Source of the DNA: Saccharum officinarum
Taxonomy: Eukaryota; Streptophyta; Magnoliopsida; Poales; Poaceae
Reading direction: 5' to 3'
Assembly (NCBI GenBank): GCA_020631735.1
Contig: CM036223.1
Span: 54,612,456 to 54,676,455 of the forward strand
Length of the DNA: 64,000 nt
Within the stretch, counting starts at the first letter, position 1, and the number at the start of each line of letters is the position of its first letter. The notes below the pieces were generated by a model that saw only the letters and a list, made by a program, of their open reading frames with translations, made no database searches and was not told where the DNA came from. The translations under genes were made by a program, and so were the position numbers. Below are positions 9,544 through 21,900 of the stretch, in pieces.

Positions 9544-12500
9544 TATAACACCTCAGGTGTTTAGCGTCCATAATTGCATTGCATTTCATAAGCATGAGCA
9601 TTCATCATCTCATTTGTGTTTTATTTTGTTTGCAATATGAGTATGCCACATGCCTCATGTGTTTGTTTCACAAAATGTGTGCTTATGAAATGTGAGTGGT
9701 GCAAATTATTGATACAACTTTGGGGTCACACATTTTGAAATATGACATTATGGTTAGCACTTTTTGTTGGGATCATTGGATGCAACAAAGTCTTGCAACA
9801 TGTGCAACATGGCATGCAACATTTTTGGGTGTATTAGGGTTTTGGTTTGTTTCCAATCATGTGACACTAGTGTTTTTGTGTAACTAAGGGGTAGAGTGGC
9901 TAATTATATCCTACAACACCTTAATTGCACTTAGGGTAACTAGTGGAGCAATGTTCATGTTGACCAAAATTACCAAAATGCCCTCCAATGTGCTGTTGAC
10001 CAATATTAGACCCTAGAATGCTTTAGTTTGACCAATTAAAAAGTCTAGCTTAGAGACCTTTCATGGAGGAGCAACCTTAAGCAAAGTTGTAGAGAATTTC
10101 CTAGGGAACAAAAGTCTCAATATGGCAATCTCATGAAAGTGATCAGAACATGCTCAAAAATGGCCCACAAGTCAGTTTAAAGGGCTGTCAACACTTAGAA
10201 AAATTCTAAGTATGAGATTCGAAGTTTCAGTTTCAATGTACCTCACTTTGATGCCACATACCTCACAAACCATGCCGAACTAGACCGAGCTCCAATTGGC
10301 AAAGTTGTAGCCCTCATGTAGCTCTACAACTTTGATGTTATCACCTTCTGCTAACTCGAGCTGGTTTAGGAGATATTCATCGACGAAGTTGCCCTGTCAG
10401 TCGCCATTACCGGCATCATCGATTCAGCGTTTTAGTCTTCAGTCGGTGTGGCTGACCGGCCGTAGACCGATGTCGACGCGTGGCCGCGCGGTGGCAGCCG
10501 TACGCCGGCCGCGGCCCCACCCGTCAGGCCACCGGGTCTTCAAGGTCGCCACGACGTCGATCTCCGCCCTCACTCGCACCACAGTCTCCCTCTCTCTCGC
10601 TCTCTCCTCGCCCGGACGGAAAAATCGAGCGCCATTGCTGCCTCCACTCCGACGAGCTCGCGCACGCTCTCCACCGCATTCCCACCGGCCAAATCGCGTC
10701 CCTCACTCCGCCACACTGCCCTGCACCTCCTCGACCAACCCGTGGCTTCAATTGAGCCTGAGGTGAGCCACATTGCCGCCTCCACCCGTCCCAAATGCCA
10801 CCGGAACTCCGTCGTGGTCACGGTCACCGTGGCCAGCACCGCACCCCACTCCTCCATTTTCCCTTGCTCACGTCCCCTCTTCCCCATCACACCTAGATGC
10901 TCGGGTGAAGACGCTACCACCATTCTCGGTCCGGTCAAGCCGGAACACGGCCGCGCACTGCCGCGCCATGGCCGCCGGCCAAGTGCTCACGTGGCCAAGC
11001 GACTCCACTCCATCCCTATCCACTTACGTAGCCTCGGGGGGTCCGCCAGGGTTCCAAGGAGCGGGTGCACCCCTCTGCCGGCCGTCTAGCAGCCGGAGCT
11101 CGCAGGCGTGCCGCCATGCGTTCACTATCGTCCGCCCTCACCGTCGGCAAGGGTGCTCCGGTGCAGTAGCTTTGGGGAAAGATGCATGCCTAGGTGCGGT
11201 TTTGTCTGGGGAACACAGCAGTGTGCTTGGCTTGGTCGGAGGAGCCGGCGGCGGCGCAAACCCGCTCGCCGGAGCTCTCGGCTCGCCGCTCCCCTGTCCC
11301 TCTTTCGCTGACAGTGGGCCCCTCCTGGCAGGCGCACGCGCGCGGGTGGGACGGCCCGAGCAGGCCGCGCGCGCGGTTGGGCCGCGTCCGCGTAGAGGCC
11401 GGCCCAGCAGCGAGTTAGGATTTAGTTTTGTTTTTCTTTTATTCTGTCACAGATTTAGATGATGTTTAGAAATTTCATATCTAGGATTTTACTTGCTCAA
11501 AAATTATGATTTAAATTTTGTTGGGCTCTGCATGAAGTGTAGTATTTAAGAAAAATTGAAAATAGGTATGTGATGTTTATTTTCTAGAAGGATTAATTAG
11601 GGTTTTGAAATGTGTCTTAAGTTAGATACAAACTTGTTAAATAAATAACTGGAGTTGTGTTATCCCAAAAATTGTGAAAATTGGTGGGAAGGTTATTTTA
11701 TGCATGTACTAGCTCTGGTAAAAATTTAGGTACTAGTGTTGGAGTATGTTTCAAGTTGTGATGATATCATGTTATTTTAGGAAATACTTGAATGAATTTT
11801 AGTAATTTTTCTACATGTGCAATGTTCATATAAATTTGTGGAGAGTGTCCTGGTACCCTAAAGTGTTTAAGAAAAATATGAATTCTATTGTTTGATACTT
11901 TTCAATGTGATTTGTTAATTATACAAAAATCAGCCTTTTTGGCTTATGAATTTTGTGTAGGGAGTTTCTGTGAATAACTTTAGTTCAAATTTTTACAGTA
12001 GCCTCTTTTTATGTCAGAGAGTCTCCTGTAATTTTTGTAGAATTTTATAAGCAGTTTGCATATAGGTTTAATTTTCCACTTAATTGATTTAGTAAATTAA
12101 GAAAGGGGTGAAAATAAATGTTCTAGGTTGGCACCCCTTACTTTCTGGTGTTTTTATGACATGTGTGAACTACTGGTATCATTACTTTAGTCATAGAGGA
12201 AGTTTGGCACATAAAGAAATATTTAATCTTCATATTTCTAGGTTTTTCTGGACAGCTAATAGCATTTGTGGATTTTTTTTGACACAATAGCATTTGTGGA
12301 TTTGACTCTTAATAAAAGTGTTTTCTGGAAAACTTGTGAATAACAAGGTGGTAGTAAATTTGATAAACTAGCTTGTATCAAAATTTGGGGGCATTTAGCT
12401 TAGTAGTCTAGGAGTTATTGCTGTTTTAAGTGACTGTCCAGAAATAGCTGCTCTCTGTTTGGAGAGGATAAATTTCTGAAACTCTGGAAATTCGACCTGG

Positions 12501-12861
12501 AAAACTTAGGAATTAAGTGTTGAAGTCTGAAAATGATTTGTAGAGCATTTTATAAGCTTTCCAGATTGTCTTGGATCATATCTTTTGGATTTAGGGATCT
12601 CCAGTTATGATAAAACACTTAGCTGCTGTCCAGAATGTCTTGCTTTGATATTTTGTGCTTGGATGTGGTAACTTAAGTAAAGTTGTTCTTGTGATTGTTA
12701 GGAGTTAGGGCCTTAACAGAGGAGGAACAACTATACCTTAGGTTGAGTAGATTAGGTGAGTACTTCTCTACCGGAGAGGAAATTTGTACTTAATAATTGA
12801 AGTGATTTGAATAAAGCTTTAGGAGTGGTTGTAATGCATTTCATCCCGAGCATGCTGCATC
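9544..12861 (+). repeat. 3' LTR of element A, left part
   Basis: Begins TATAACACCTCAGGTGTTTA, a decayed TGTAACACC...GGTGTTA start, right after the polypurine tract. A GC-rich stretch (10330-11420) holds several long but unsupported open frames. The perfect inverted repeat CAAAGTTGTAG/CTACAACTTTG is at 10300-10334. From 11430 it matches the 5' LTR. Around 12255-12305 it carries an extra partial duplication of ATAGCATTTGTGGATTT that the 5' LTR lacks. It is cut at 12861 by element B and resumes at 50358. Confidence 0.92.
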
Positions 12862-13738
12862 TGTAACACCCTTGTGTTAGCCTCATAATGCATTCATAAT
12901 GCATGATCATGGCATGACATTACCATAAGCATCGTCATTTCATGTGCATCCTTGTTTGAAACATGACCTTGTAACTTTGCAACATTGTGGTTTCTATGTG
13001 CTTCCTTTATATGTTGCTAGGGTTTTTGTATAGATGACATATGTGATGCTATTGTGTGACTTGGGGGCTTGAAAACATCTTTGATATGTTAGTGGAGCAA
13101 AATGAGCTAGGGTCTATATTCATGTTTTGACCAAAATCCAAATTTGACTAGGTTTGACTCCAGTTTGACCATAGCATTGATCTGCTTTGACCAATTTAAA
13201 AGTGGTACCTAGATATCTTGCATGGATGTGCACCCTTTACCAAAGTTGTAGCCAATTTATCAAGGAACAAAACTCAATATGACCATCTCATGAAAATGGC
13301 TAGAACATCTCAAACAGGGCCCACAAGTCAGGTTTCCATGTTGTTTCAACACTTAGCAAATTTCTAAGTCAAAAGGTGACATTTCAGTTTCATGTGCCCA
13401 CCTTTGGAGCATTGTAAATCTCAAACTGTGCTAAACTAGCTCTAACCCATATTGACACTTTTGTAGCACTCACTTAGCTCTACAATATTGTCAATAAGCC
13501 ATCACTAGTTCTAAGGTTTAGGAGCTAGAGTGCTTTGAAAATCAGGTTCAGTCGGGTGGGTTGACTGAATCTCGGTTTCAGTTCAAGGTGCCTCCCTTTG
13601 GGACCTTTTATCTTCCAATTCAGACCGAACTAGCTCAAGTCCATATTGACACAATTGGAGATCTCATGTAGGTCTACAAGTTTGCTAATGTAACCTGTCG
13701 CTAAATCGAGCGGGTTTAGGAATTGTTAGGGGGCAAAG
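12862..13738 (+). repeat. 5' LTR of element B, left part
   Basis: Matches 45529-46416 of the 3' LTR nearly base for base and begins TGTAACACCCTTGTGTTAG. It is interrupted after GGGGCAAAG by the compound element C and continues at 35881. No gene seen. Confidence 0.92.
13734..13738 (+). repeat. Target-site duplication of C, left copy (CAAAG)
   Basis: CAAAG directly precedes the TGTAACACC start of C. The same five bases follow the CA end of the last C LTR at 35881-35885. The uninterrupted site reads GGGGCAAAGTTGGGC in the 3' LTR of B near 46414. Confidence 0.9.
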
Positions 13739-16700
13739 TGTAACACCCCGGGTGTTATAGTGCTAATTAATCTGCCATGTCATCATAATGCATTGCAAAG
13801 CATCCCTGTTAGGTTAAACTTGTTATGCATCAACTAAAACGAGTTTACTTATTTAGGTTGAATGTGTTTCTCAGTGGTGTGCTCCGAACCCGAAAACCCT
13901 AATTTCGAATGCCACCGCAAATACTTAGTCCATGCCCTGCGTAATTTGAGGTGTGCGACTGTGTTGCACACTAGTGTCAAGTGTAGGGTATGAGCTCAAG
14001 TACAACATCTAAAATGAAGCTCCAAATTTGAGTTTGAATTGGAGTCCCAAAACTTGTCGTGAGTTTTCCGATTCAGTTCGAATTCAAGATCTGGGAGAAA
14101 TGTAAAAGAATTTTTTTAAAGCTAATTGGTCAACCAAGAGTGGCATTTGGTCAACCATGTCATGTTGGTCCAAATGATGCCCTTGGGTGAGGTTTTGATC
14201 ACTAAGTAATCACCAATCAAAGTAGTAACAAATTTCGATTTAAAATTCCTCCGAAAACCCTAAATTTCAAAACCATGTTTTACCCCTTTTGAAATAATTC
14301 AAAATCTAAGCAAAAGTTGGAAAAAGTTCAAAACCAAGTTTGTAGAACTTTTCAAGGGCTACAACTTTGGTGTTTTGAGTTTTCAAAGTTTTAGTGTAAA
14401 ATGTGGAGCAATTTTGAAAATAAGCAAATTTCAGATTTAATTCATTTTTGTCCCAAACTAAGATTTCAAAATGGAGGCTGATTTTGAAAAAGTTTTGAAC
14501 AGCAAAGTTGTAGGTCTGGTCAAGATATACAACTTTGATGTTGGGAGATTTTGAAGTTTCAATGTAAAATCAAAAGTAATTTCTAAATTACCAAATCTGA
14601 AAAATGTGTCCCTTTTGAGTTTAAATTCAAATTTCAAAATCCAGTGAGAATTTGAAAAAGTGTTCAATACAAAACTTGTAGAGCTTGAAATTCTGAAGAT
14701 TTCATAGATTGGAAGTTTTTCAAGTTGTTACATGAATTTGAGAGTAATTTGAGAAAACAGTTTGGAATTTCAAAAGTTGGGGGGAACAGCTACAGTGCAC
14801 CGGCGAATCGCGCACCGGCAGCGCGCGCATGGGCGCCGGCGAGCCGCCGACGTCGCGCTGGCCGCTTCCACGACCTTCCATCCTGCCACCGCGACCACAG
14901 TGATCGCCTCGCGCTCTCCAGCTGCTTCTTTGGCTCCACAACTCTATATAAAGACCGTCACCGCCACTGTCGCCGTCGGTTTCACCATCGCCGCCGCCAC
15001 CGTCTTCCTTTCGCCGGCTAAATTCGCCCTCCCTACTCCACCGCATCCATCTCCATCTCGCCAATCGTTCCGCCATCGCCTGGCGAATCTATTGCGCCTC
15101 CTGTGTAGACGCTACTGCTCAGGATCGCCGGGGAGCCGTCGTCTTCTACCTCGGGTCACGCCGTCCCCGTCGAGCCCCGCCACGTGGCCAGCCGCCTCCA
15201 GAGCCTCTCAGCTTCAACCGATCACTCCTTCGTGATCGTGTACGCCCCTGATGCTCCCTGACCACTCGCCTTGATCGTTTCACCGTTGTGTTGTTGAGTC
15301 GCGGTCACCGTGGTTGTCGACCGCCACCGTCGTCGGTAAGGTAGCCCGGAGCTCGAGACGAGCTGCAAGTTAGCAAAACGGTTCGCTAGGTCGCGTAGAG
15401 GCTGTCGGATCGCTCGGTTGGTCGACGAGGCTTCGGTCATCGGCCGGTCACCGCAGGCGAGGCGCGCGCACGCGGGAGCGAGCGGGCGAGCGGGAGGAGG
15501 AAGATGACAGGTGGGGACGCAGTGTCAGCGAGTGAGAGAGAGCCAGCGCGCGGGGCAGGCCGCTGCTGGGCCGCGCGCTGGGCCGGTCGCGAGCGCGAGC
15601 GCGGGCGCGCGCGAGCGGGCCGCTCGCTGGGCCGGACCGGAGGAAAGAGATCGGCCCGGTTCGGTTTTTTCGTTTGTTTTCTTTTTCAAATAAATGAATA
15701 GTGTTGCTATTTGTTTATTTCATTAAAAATTGTGTAGAGTTCCAAAATTCATGAAAATTTTTGTGTAAGCTTTTCAATGTATAAACTATCTAGGAAAAAT
15801 GTTAAATCATGAATTTGAATACTTTGAGCAGTAGAATTAATTAGTTTCATTAAAGATTAAATGCAACTTCCAGTAATTTTAATAATTAATTTATTTATCC
15901 AAAAATTATGAAATTTATTATAACACTGTTGTAATTCATTCTTAACCCATAGAAAAAGTTTGAGCTTGATTAGGTAAAATTTGATCAACTCCTAATTATG
16001 CCCTAATTATTAAATAGAAAATAAATATTAATTTGAGAACTTTAAGTGTTGTGTGCCTTTTGATTGAGTGATGTCCTTAGGTCACTACCTTTTGTGATCT
16101 CTGGCACCTTAATTTCATGATTGAGCTCGTTAGTAACTTGTTAGGTTAAAAGCTGGTATCGCGGGAAAACGTCGCTACTAGTTAGTAGGTTTTCTGTTTA
16201 CGTTTGTACCGTGAAGAAAAGTTGTACTCAAATCGTAACCGTGGCATGTTATCATCAAGCATCATGTTTATCATCGAGCATCATGTTAAAGCATGTTATG
16301 TATTCGTGTAGTCTCCGCTTTCGAGGAAGCCGAAGTCGTCGATCAAGCTTCCGGAGAAGAGCGATCGTCGGTGGGTTCCGGACCAGGGGGTGAAGTCCTC
16401 GAGTCTGAGTCGGTCGTCGTGTTTGAGCAAGGCAAGCCCCGGTGCATTTAAACCCTACCTTGAGTTTTACAAATGTTTTATTATTTATATTATGGTTGAC
16501 TGCATTAAGTAATTAGGAGTTGAGTGATAACCTAATTGCTGCATTATCATCCTTGATTATTGTGATATCAACCTTGATACCTGCTTTACAGAAAATGCGT
16601 AGTATGCTTCGCTATGCTTAGAAGTTAAGCTTTTAAATGAATGTTTACATAGCCATGACGGCATATCGAATGAATATTGAAATATGTGAATGAACTTGTA

Positions 16701-17823
16701 AGATCGGGCGGGTGGTTTGGCCACTGCTAACATGCATTGGGAAAGGAGTCCCACTGTATTGTTTCCGCCTTATCAGTTAAGGACCGTACGTTGTTGGCCC
16801 TCGCGTCATGGAGTTTTTATTAGTACTAGCCATGTGCCCATGTCGGGTAAGCCTTACTTTGGTTAGTCCATTACGAGAACGTCTAACCTCGCACTGGGAG
16901 TGGAGAGATGGCGAGAGTAACGTGTACCCTCGGGGCTAGAATTGGGCCGGGTTCGAGGAGTACTGTGCTCTCGGGTGGCGATGGACACGTTCTGGTTTTG
17001 GGAAATTCGAGTAAGAGTTGATATATGCAAGATTCAGTTCTACATATGTCGTGTGGTTAGGAATCCCCAGCTGGGTAAATGAAGCGGTTCGAATCGTCGT
17101 TACTCCACGAGAAAGGAGTCTTGGCCTTGCACCAACATCGTAGTTAAGAACTGGAATTGAAAGAAAGAATGAGAAAGGTTTTGATGATAATTACTTTGAT
17201 CTAGATTAGGATCACCTAGAATTGGTTAATGAACCATCAATGGTAAAAGTAAAATGTTGAAGATAAGGACTTACTTTAATAAGCTTTTCTGCAAAAAGAA
17301 AATTTGATTCTTGATTACCCGTACCTTGATTCCCTAAAGCTAGCATGCCCTTGGAGTCTTTGTCTTAGTCGGGTAAGTCTTGTTGAGTACTCTCGTACTC
17401 AGGGTTTGTTAACCCTTGTTGCAGGTGCGGTTCATGAACAAGTCTGCTTCGAGCCTTGTTGCATGACCGTCGTGGTTGAAGACAGTGACGACGAGTAGAT
17501 TGTGTGGCCTTTGGCAAGGCATCTCGCTTGTGTGTTGTAATAAAGTTACTACCGATACTTCTCTACTACTGGTTTGTAATAATGTTACATAAGGTTTTAA
17601 GTTGAAAACTGGTTTGTAACCTAAGTTATTGTAAGACTTCCGCTACTTTACTCTGTTGAATATTTTGAATAAACTGTTGTAATATTGCAATACTCCTGTG
17701 ATTGGATCCTGTTCGGAGGAAAGCAGGCCTTTTAAGTTATGGTGAACATAAGTACGACTGTCAGAGGTCATTATGGCAATGACGTGTGCTTGTGGGCCAT
17801 CATAATTAGGAGGTTCTGTGACA
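13739..17823 (+). repeat. LTR 1 of element C
   Basis: 4085 bp, from TGTAACACCCCGGGTGTTATAG to TTCTGTGACA. The AT-rich U3 contains the perfect inverted repeat CAAAGTTGTA/TACAACTTTG (14503-14537). A TATA box at 14945 precedes a GC-rich block (to about 15660). Near the 3' end is the GAGTAC-TCTC-GTACTC hairpin (17384-17401). No protein-coding gene is supported. Confidence 0.93.
14945..14953 (+). promoter_or_regulatory. TATA box in C LTR 1
   Basis: TATATAAAG at the boundary between AT-rich U3 and GC-rich sequence, the best core-promoter match in this LTR. It is identical in LTR 3 (32980-32988). In the middle LTR the matching site reads CTATAATAAAG (about 24729), disrupted by an extra A. Confidence 0.65.
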
Positions 17824-17825
17824 GC

Positions 17826-17838
17826 TGGTACCAGAGCA
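17826..17838 (+). other. Primer-binding site of element C
   Basis: TGGTACCAGAGCA, two bases after the LTR end, is close to the initiator tRNA-Met complement TGGTATCAGAGC. It is the standard site for starting minus-strand DNA in this class. Confidence 0.85.
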
Positions 17839-18207
17839 TAATCACTTGAGTTATTGTAGTATTACTTTGTAAAACTTCAAAATGATTTGGGTCAAACAAA
17901 TTTAATACTGATATTTTGGGTCCAAACTGCTTTTGCTTCTCTTAATCCATTCTATAGTTTCCTTAGCTCATATTTGAAAGCTTCGTAGTGAAGTATCATG
18001 TATAGTGCCCTATGTTATAAAGATTGCATGTGTTACTTAAATCTTTCTGTTAGATCGTAAGTACGATGCATGCATCATGTTTAATTAACCTGCTTAAGTT
18101 ACCTTCCCTTTTAAAGTGGTTTGGGTTAAGTAAGGTTCAATCCTATTCATGCTAACCTTCAGATCCCCCTATCTGTTCTCATCGTCCTAATTCTATCTTG
18201 CTTTAGG
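17839..18207 (+). other. Leader of element C with candidate splice signals
   Basis: No gene. GATC|GTAAGT (GT at 18057) resembles a splice donor. The leader ends CTTGCTTTAGG just before the ORF1 ATG, resembling an acceptor. This mirrors the layout in A. Confidence 0.45.
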
Positions 18208-18723
18208 ATGGCACGTGTGAAGACGACTCCTCGCAAGAAAACGGGTCCGCAAGGAGTGCCGCGTCATCAGTTGGCCGCCAGAGTTGATGGAGCAAGCAGT
18301 AGCCGTAATCCGAACCCGGATTCGGAGTCAGAGGTTGCAAGGCTTACATCAGAAGTAGAGCGACTGAAGCGCAACATGCGTTTTTGGAAACAGTTCCTGA
18401 ATGAGTCTTTGGAAAAGGAGACAGAAGCCAGGGCTCGTGTTCGTGAGTTGGAGCTTTATGTGACACACCTGGAGCAGTACAACACAGTTCTGCATGAGGA
18501 AGTTCATAGGCTAAATGATCTGATGAATCCCAATCATCAGCCCCAGGCAGTAGAAGATGATGTCGGTGCCGTGGTTGTTCCTGATGGAGAGGACAATGAA
18601 GAAGATCCGGAAGAAGATGAACCCATGATGGAAAGTGGGGATGATGCAAGTCATGTCACTGGTGCAAGTGCTCCAGAGAATGAGGAGGAAGTGATCGTGA
18701 TCAGCGATGATGATGAGGAGTGA
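18208..18723 (+). CDS. ORF1 of element C: H3-tail-like N-terminus, coiled coil, acidic SIM-like C-terminus
   Basis: Intact 171-aa frame in a copy whose gag-pol is full of frameshifts. Residues 1-24 (MARVKTTPRKKTG, then VPRHQLAA) are a diverged histone H3 tail: about 13 of 21 tail residues match, including the lysines at K4- and K9-equivalent positions and the PR.QLA end. Residues about 42-105 form a charged leucine-heptad coiled coil ending LHEEVHRLN, a block shared with element A. Residues about 115-171 are strongly acidic and end VIVISDDDEE (VIVI at 162-165), a textbook SUMO-interaction-like core with an acidic flank. No transmembrane segment, no zinc finger, no pol domain. ATG chosen because it starts the H3-like segment and follows an acceptor-like TTTAG. 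Seen: sequence and composition. Inferred: nuclear, chromatin- or SUMO-linked accessory protein. Function unproven. Confidence 0.82.
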   Translation: MARVKTTPRKKTGPQGVPRHQLAARVDGASSSRNPNPDSESEVARLTSEVERLKRNMRFWKQFLNESLEKETEARARVRELELYVTHLEQYNTVLHEEVHRLNDLMNPNHQPQAVEDDVGAVVVPDGEDNEEDPEEDEPMMESGDDASHVTGASAPENEEEVIVISDDDEE

Positions 18724-18915
18724 AGGGCCGACATGGATGGTTGTGTAATATAGTAGTCTTTCCTGCTTTCTAAGAACCTTAGTGGGTGGTTTCTTGCTTG
18801 CAAGCCAGTTTGTAATGAAATAATGTAAGATGAGTTTGTGTTTGTATACAAGTTCTGTGCTAACTGCTTTTTAATTCAATAAAGCAATGTAAATAAACAT
18901 GGTTTGTGTACAACA
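18724..18915 (+). promoter_or_regulatory. ORF1-gag spacer of C with two AATAAA signals
   Basis: AATAAA occurs at 18878-18883 and 18892-18897 in a T-rich context. The spacer ends GTACAACAG right before the gag ATG (18916). This looks like a 3' end for a short ORF1 message together with an acceptor for a spliced gag message. Confidence 0.4.
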
Positions 18916-21900
18916 GATGGACGGTACTGGAACTTCCCAGGAAGGGGACATAATCCGAATCCCCACCGTTTCCACCTACCTTGGCAGAAGCTATTGCCGC
19001 ACTGGTTAATGCCACTACCCTGTTGGCTCAGAATCAGAATCAGAATGGGAATCAGGGTCGTCGAGGCCGTAACAATGGAGGGGAAACCACTTATGTGGAT
19101 TTCACCGATACCCGTCCACCAGTGTTCTCAAAGGCAGATGAGCCGCTAGAGGCGGATGACTGGCTCCGTACTATGGAGCAGAAGTTTGAACTTTTACAGT
19201 GCACAGAGCACCAGAAGCCTGTGTTTGCAGCACAACAACTCAGAGGTGCCGCAGGGGCGTGGTGGGCGAATCTAGTCGCCGCACAGCCTGCTGGCCACCG
19301 TGTCACTTGGCAGGAGTTTCGTGAAGCCTTTAGAGCACATTATATCCCAGATGGTGTCATGGCCATGAAGCTAGAGGAGTTTCTCTCACTGAAGCAAGGA
19401 ACCAGACAGTTCTACAATATGTGGGCAAATTTAATCATCTGTCCCAGTATGCAGCTGAATATGTGAATACCGATGCAAAGAAGAAGAGTTGTTCATGAGA
19501 GGTTTGAGTACCAGAATCCAGGAAGCATTAGTCACCTGCTATAATGCTACTTACCATGAGATAGTCAATGTGGCTATTGCGTCAGAGGAGAAGTCCCGAC
19601 TGCACAAGGAGTCGAAGAAAAAGAAGCCAGTGTTTTCAAGTCCGTCTGGCGGCATTAAGAAACGCCAGAAGTTTGTTTATCACCCTCAGAACCATTTCCG
19701 CCCAACTTATCGTCCACCGCAATACCAAGTTCAGCCGCAGACGTTTTCCGTCCTGCCGCAACCCCGCAATTTTTACAGCAGCCGAATGCCCCTGGTATTC
19801 GAAACCAGACTCCAGTAACCCATAACTTTCCCTGCTACAACTGTGGAAAGCCAGGCCACTTTTCCAAGGATTGCCCGTATCCAAGGCAGTACAATCCCAA
19901 TTATCCCAGAGCTCCCGTACCACAACAGCAACAACCTCAGAGCAAGAATAATAATCTGAATGTTCAGAAGGGTAAGGGTGAGAAGAGGAAGACCGGACGT
20001 GTATTCTACACTCAAGCAAGTGCAATCCCAGAGGGAGAACCTGTTATGATGGGTATGTTCCCTGTTGCTAATCATCCAGCAGTACTGTTATTTGATTCAG
20101 GTGCATCGCATACATTCATAAATCGCACCTTTGTTGTTAAGCATGACATTCCAATTATGGGAACACAAGAAGATTTCTTTATCCAGTCGCCCGGGGACGA
20201 CTGTGTACTAAGGAGATGGTACGTGACGTACCTATAGAGTTAGGTGGGCATATATTCCCTACCTCAATGATAATATTACAGAAACAGGATATAGATGTAA
20301 TCCTGGGTATGAATTGGATGTACCAAAGAGGAGCCCTTATAGATGCACTGCACAGAACTATAAGGTTGAACCTGCAGATAATAAATCTCATCTTCTTATC
20401 CAACTTCCTATCCCAAAGAGAACAGTTGAAAGGGTATGTGCAACTTCAGTACAGGAGATTTGTGATATACCGGTAGTCTGTGAATTTCCAGACGTGTTTC
20501 CAGATGATCTACCAGGTCTGCCACCAGACAGAGATGTAGAGTTTGTGATTGAGTTAAAACCGGGTACTGCCCCAATATCCCGGAGAGCTTACAGAATGCC
20601 ACCCAATGAATTAGCAGAACTTAAGGATCAATTGCAAGAGTTACGTGACAAAGGTTTTATCAGACCCAGTTCCTCACCATGGGGATGTCCAGCTCTTTTT
20701 GTCAAGAAGAAAAATCAGACTTTAAGGATGTGTGTTGACTATCGACCGCTGAATGAAGTAACCATTAAGAATAAATATCCGTTGCCTCGCATTGATCTGC
20801 TCTTTGATCAGCTTGCGGGGGCAAAGGTATTTTCAAAGATCGATCTTCGATCAGGATACCATCAAATTAAGATTCGACCTGAAGATATTCCAAAGACTGC
20901 ATTCACCACCAGATATGGACTGTATGAGTACCTAGTTATGTCTTTTGGTCTCACTAATGCACCGGCACATTTCATGTATCTGATGAATTCAGTTTTCATG
21001 CCAGAACTTGACAAGTTTGTGGTTGTTTATTGATGATATTCTGGTATACTCCAAAAGTGAAGAAGAGCATGTTGAGCATCTCAGAGTTGTTCTGACTCGT
21101 CTGAGAGATCATCAATTGTATGCCAAGTTCAGTAAATGTGAGTTTTGGTTAAAAGAAGTGCAATTCTTAGGACATGTGTTGTCAGCCGAAGGAGTAGCAG
21201 TAGATCCTGGCAAGGTGAAAGATATTCTGAATTGGAAGCCACCAATCTCAGTTCATGAAGTCCGAAGTTTTCTGGGAATGGCGGGTTATTACCGTCGATT
21301 CATACCTGACTTTTCAAAGGTAGCCAAGCCAATCACAGAGTTGTTGAAGAATCAAACTAAGTTCATATGGTCTCAGAATGTGAAAAGCTTTTAGAATTTT
21401 AAAGAGGTCATTGACAACTGCTCCAGTTTTGGCACAACCAGATATAGAAAAGCCATTTGATGTTTACTGTGATGCCTCGGGTATTGGCCTTGGTTGCGTA
21501 TTGATGCAGGAAGGCAGAGTCATTGCTTATGCCTCAAGACAGTTGAAGCGCCATGAAGAACATTATCCGACACATGATCTTGAATTAGCAGCTGTGGTTC
21601 ATGCATTAAAAATATGGCGTCATTACTTGTTAGGTAATACTTGCCACATGTATACAGATCACAAGAGTTTAAAGTATATCTTTACTCAGTCAGAATTGAA
21701 TATGAGGCAAAGAAGGTGGCTTGAGTTGATAAAGGATTATGATTTAGAAGTACACTATCACCCTGGAAAAGCGAATGTAGTTGCTGATGCACTCAGTAGA
21801 AAGAATCATTGCAATTGTACGACTGTGAAGCCAATGGATTACAGTTTGTGTTACGAATTGGAAAAGTTGAATATTGAAATAATTCAACAAGGTCAGCTGA

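Noticed and set aside
10773..11462. Long open frames (up to 229 codons) in the GC-rich block of the A LTR
   Set aside because: They lie in LTR sequence, overlap in several frames as expected for high GC, and show no domain; in C the equivalent frames break between near-identical LTR copies.
14762..15235. 157-codon frame in C LTR 1
   Set aside because: Not open in the middle copy and altered in LTR 3; GC-rich composition explains it.
17371..17430. Mini-intron in the LTR (GGTAAGTC...TTGCAG)
   Set aside because: Only about 50 bases, shorter than plant introns normally are; kept as a conserved hairpin, with the GTAAGT noted only as a possible donor.
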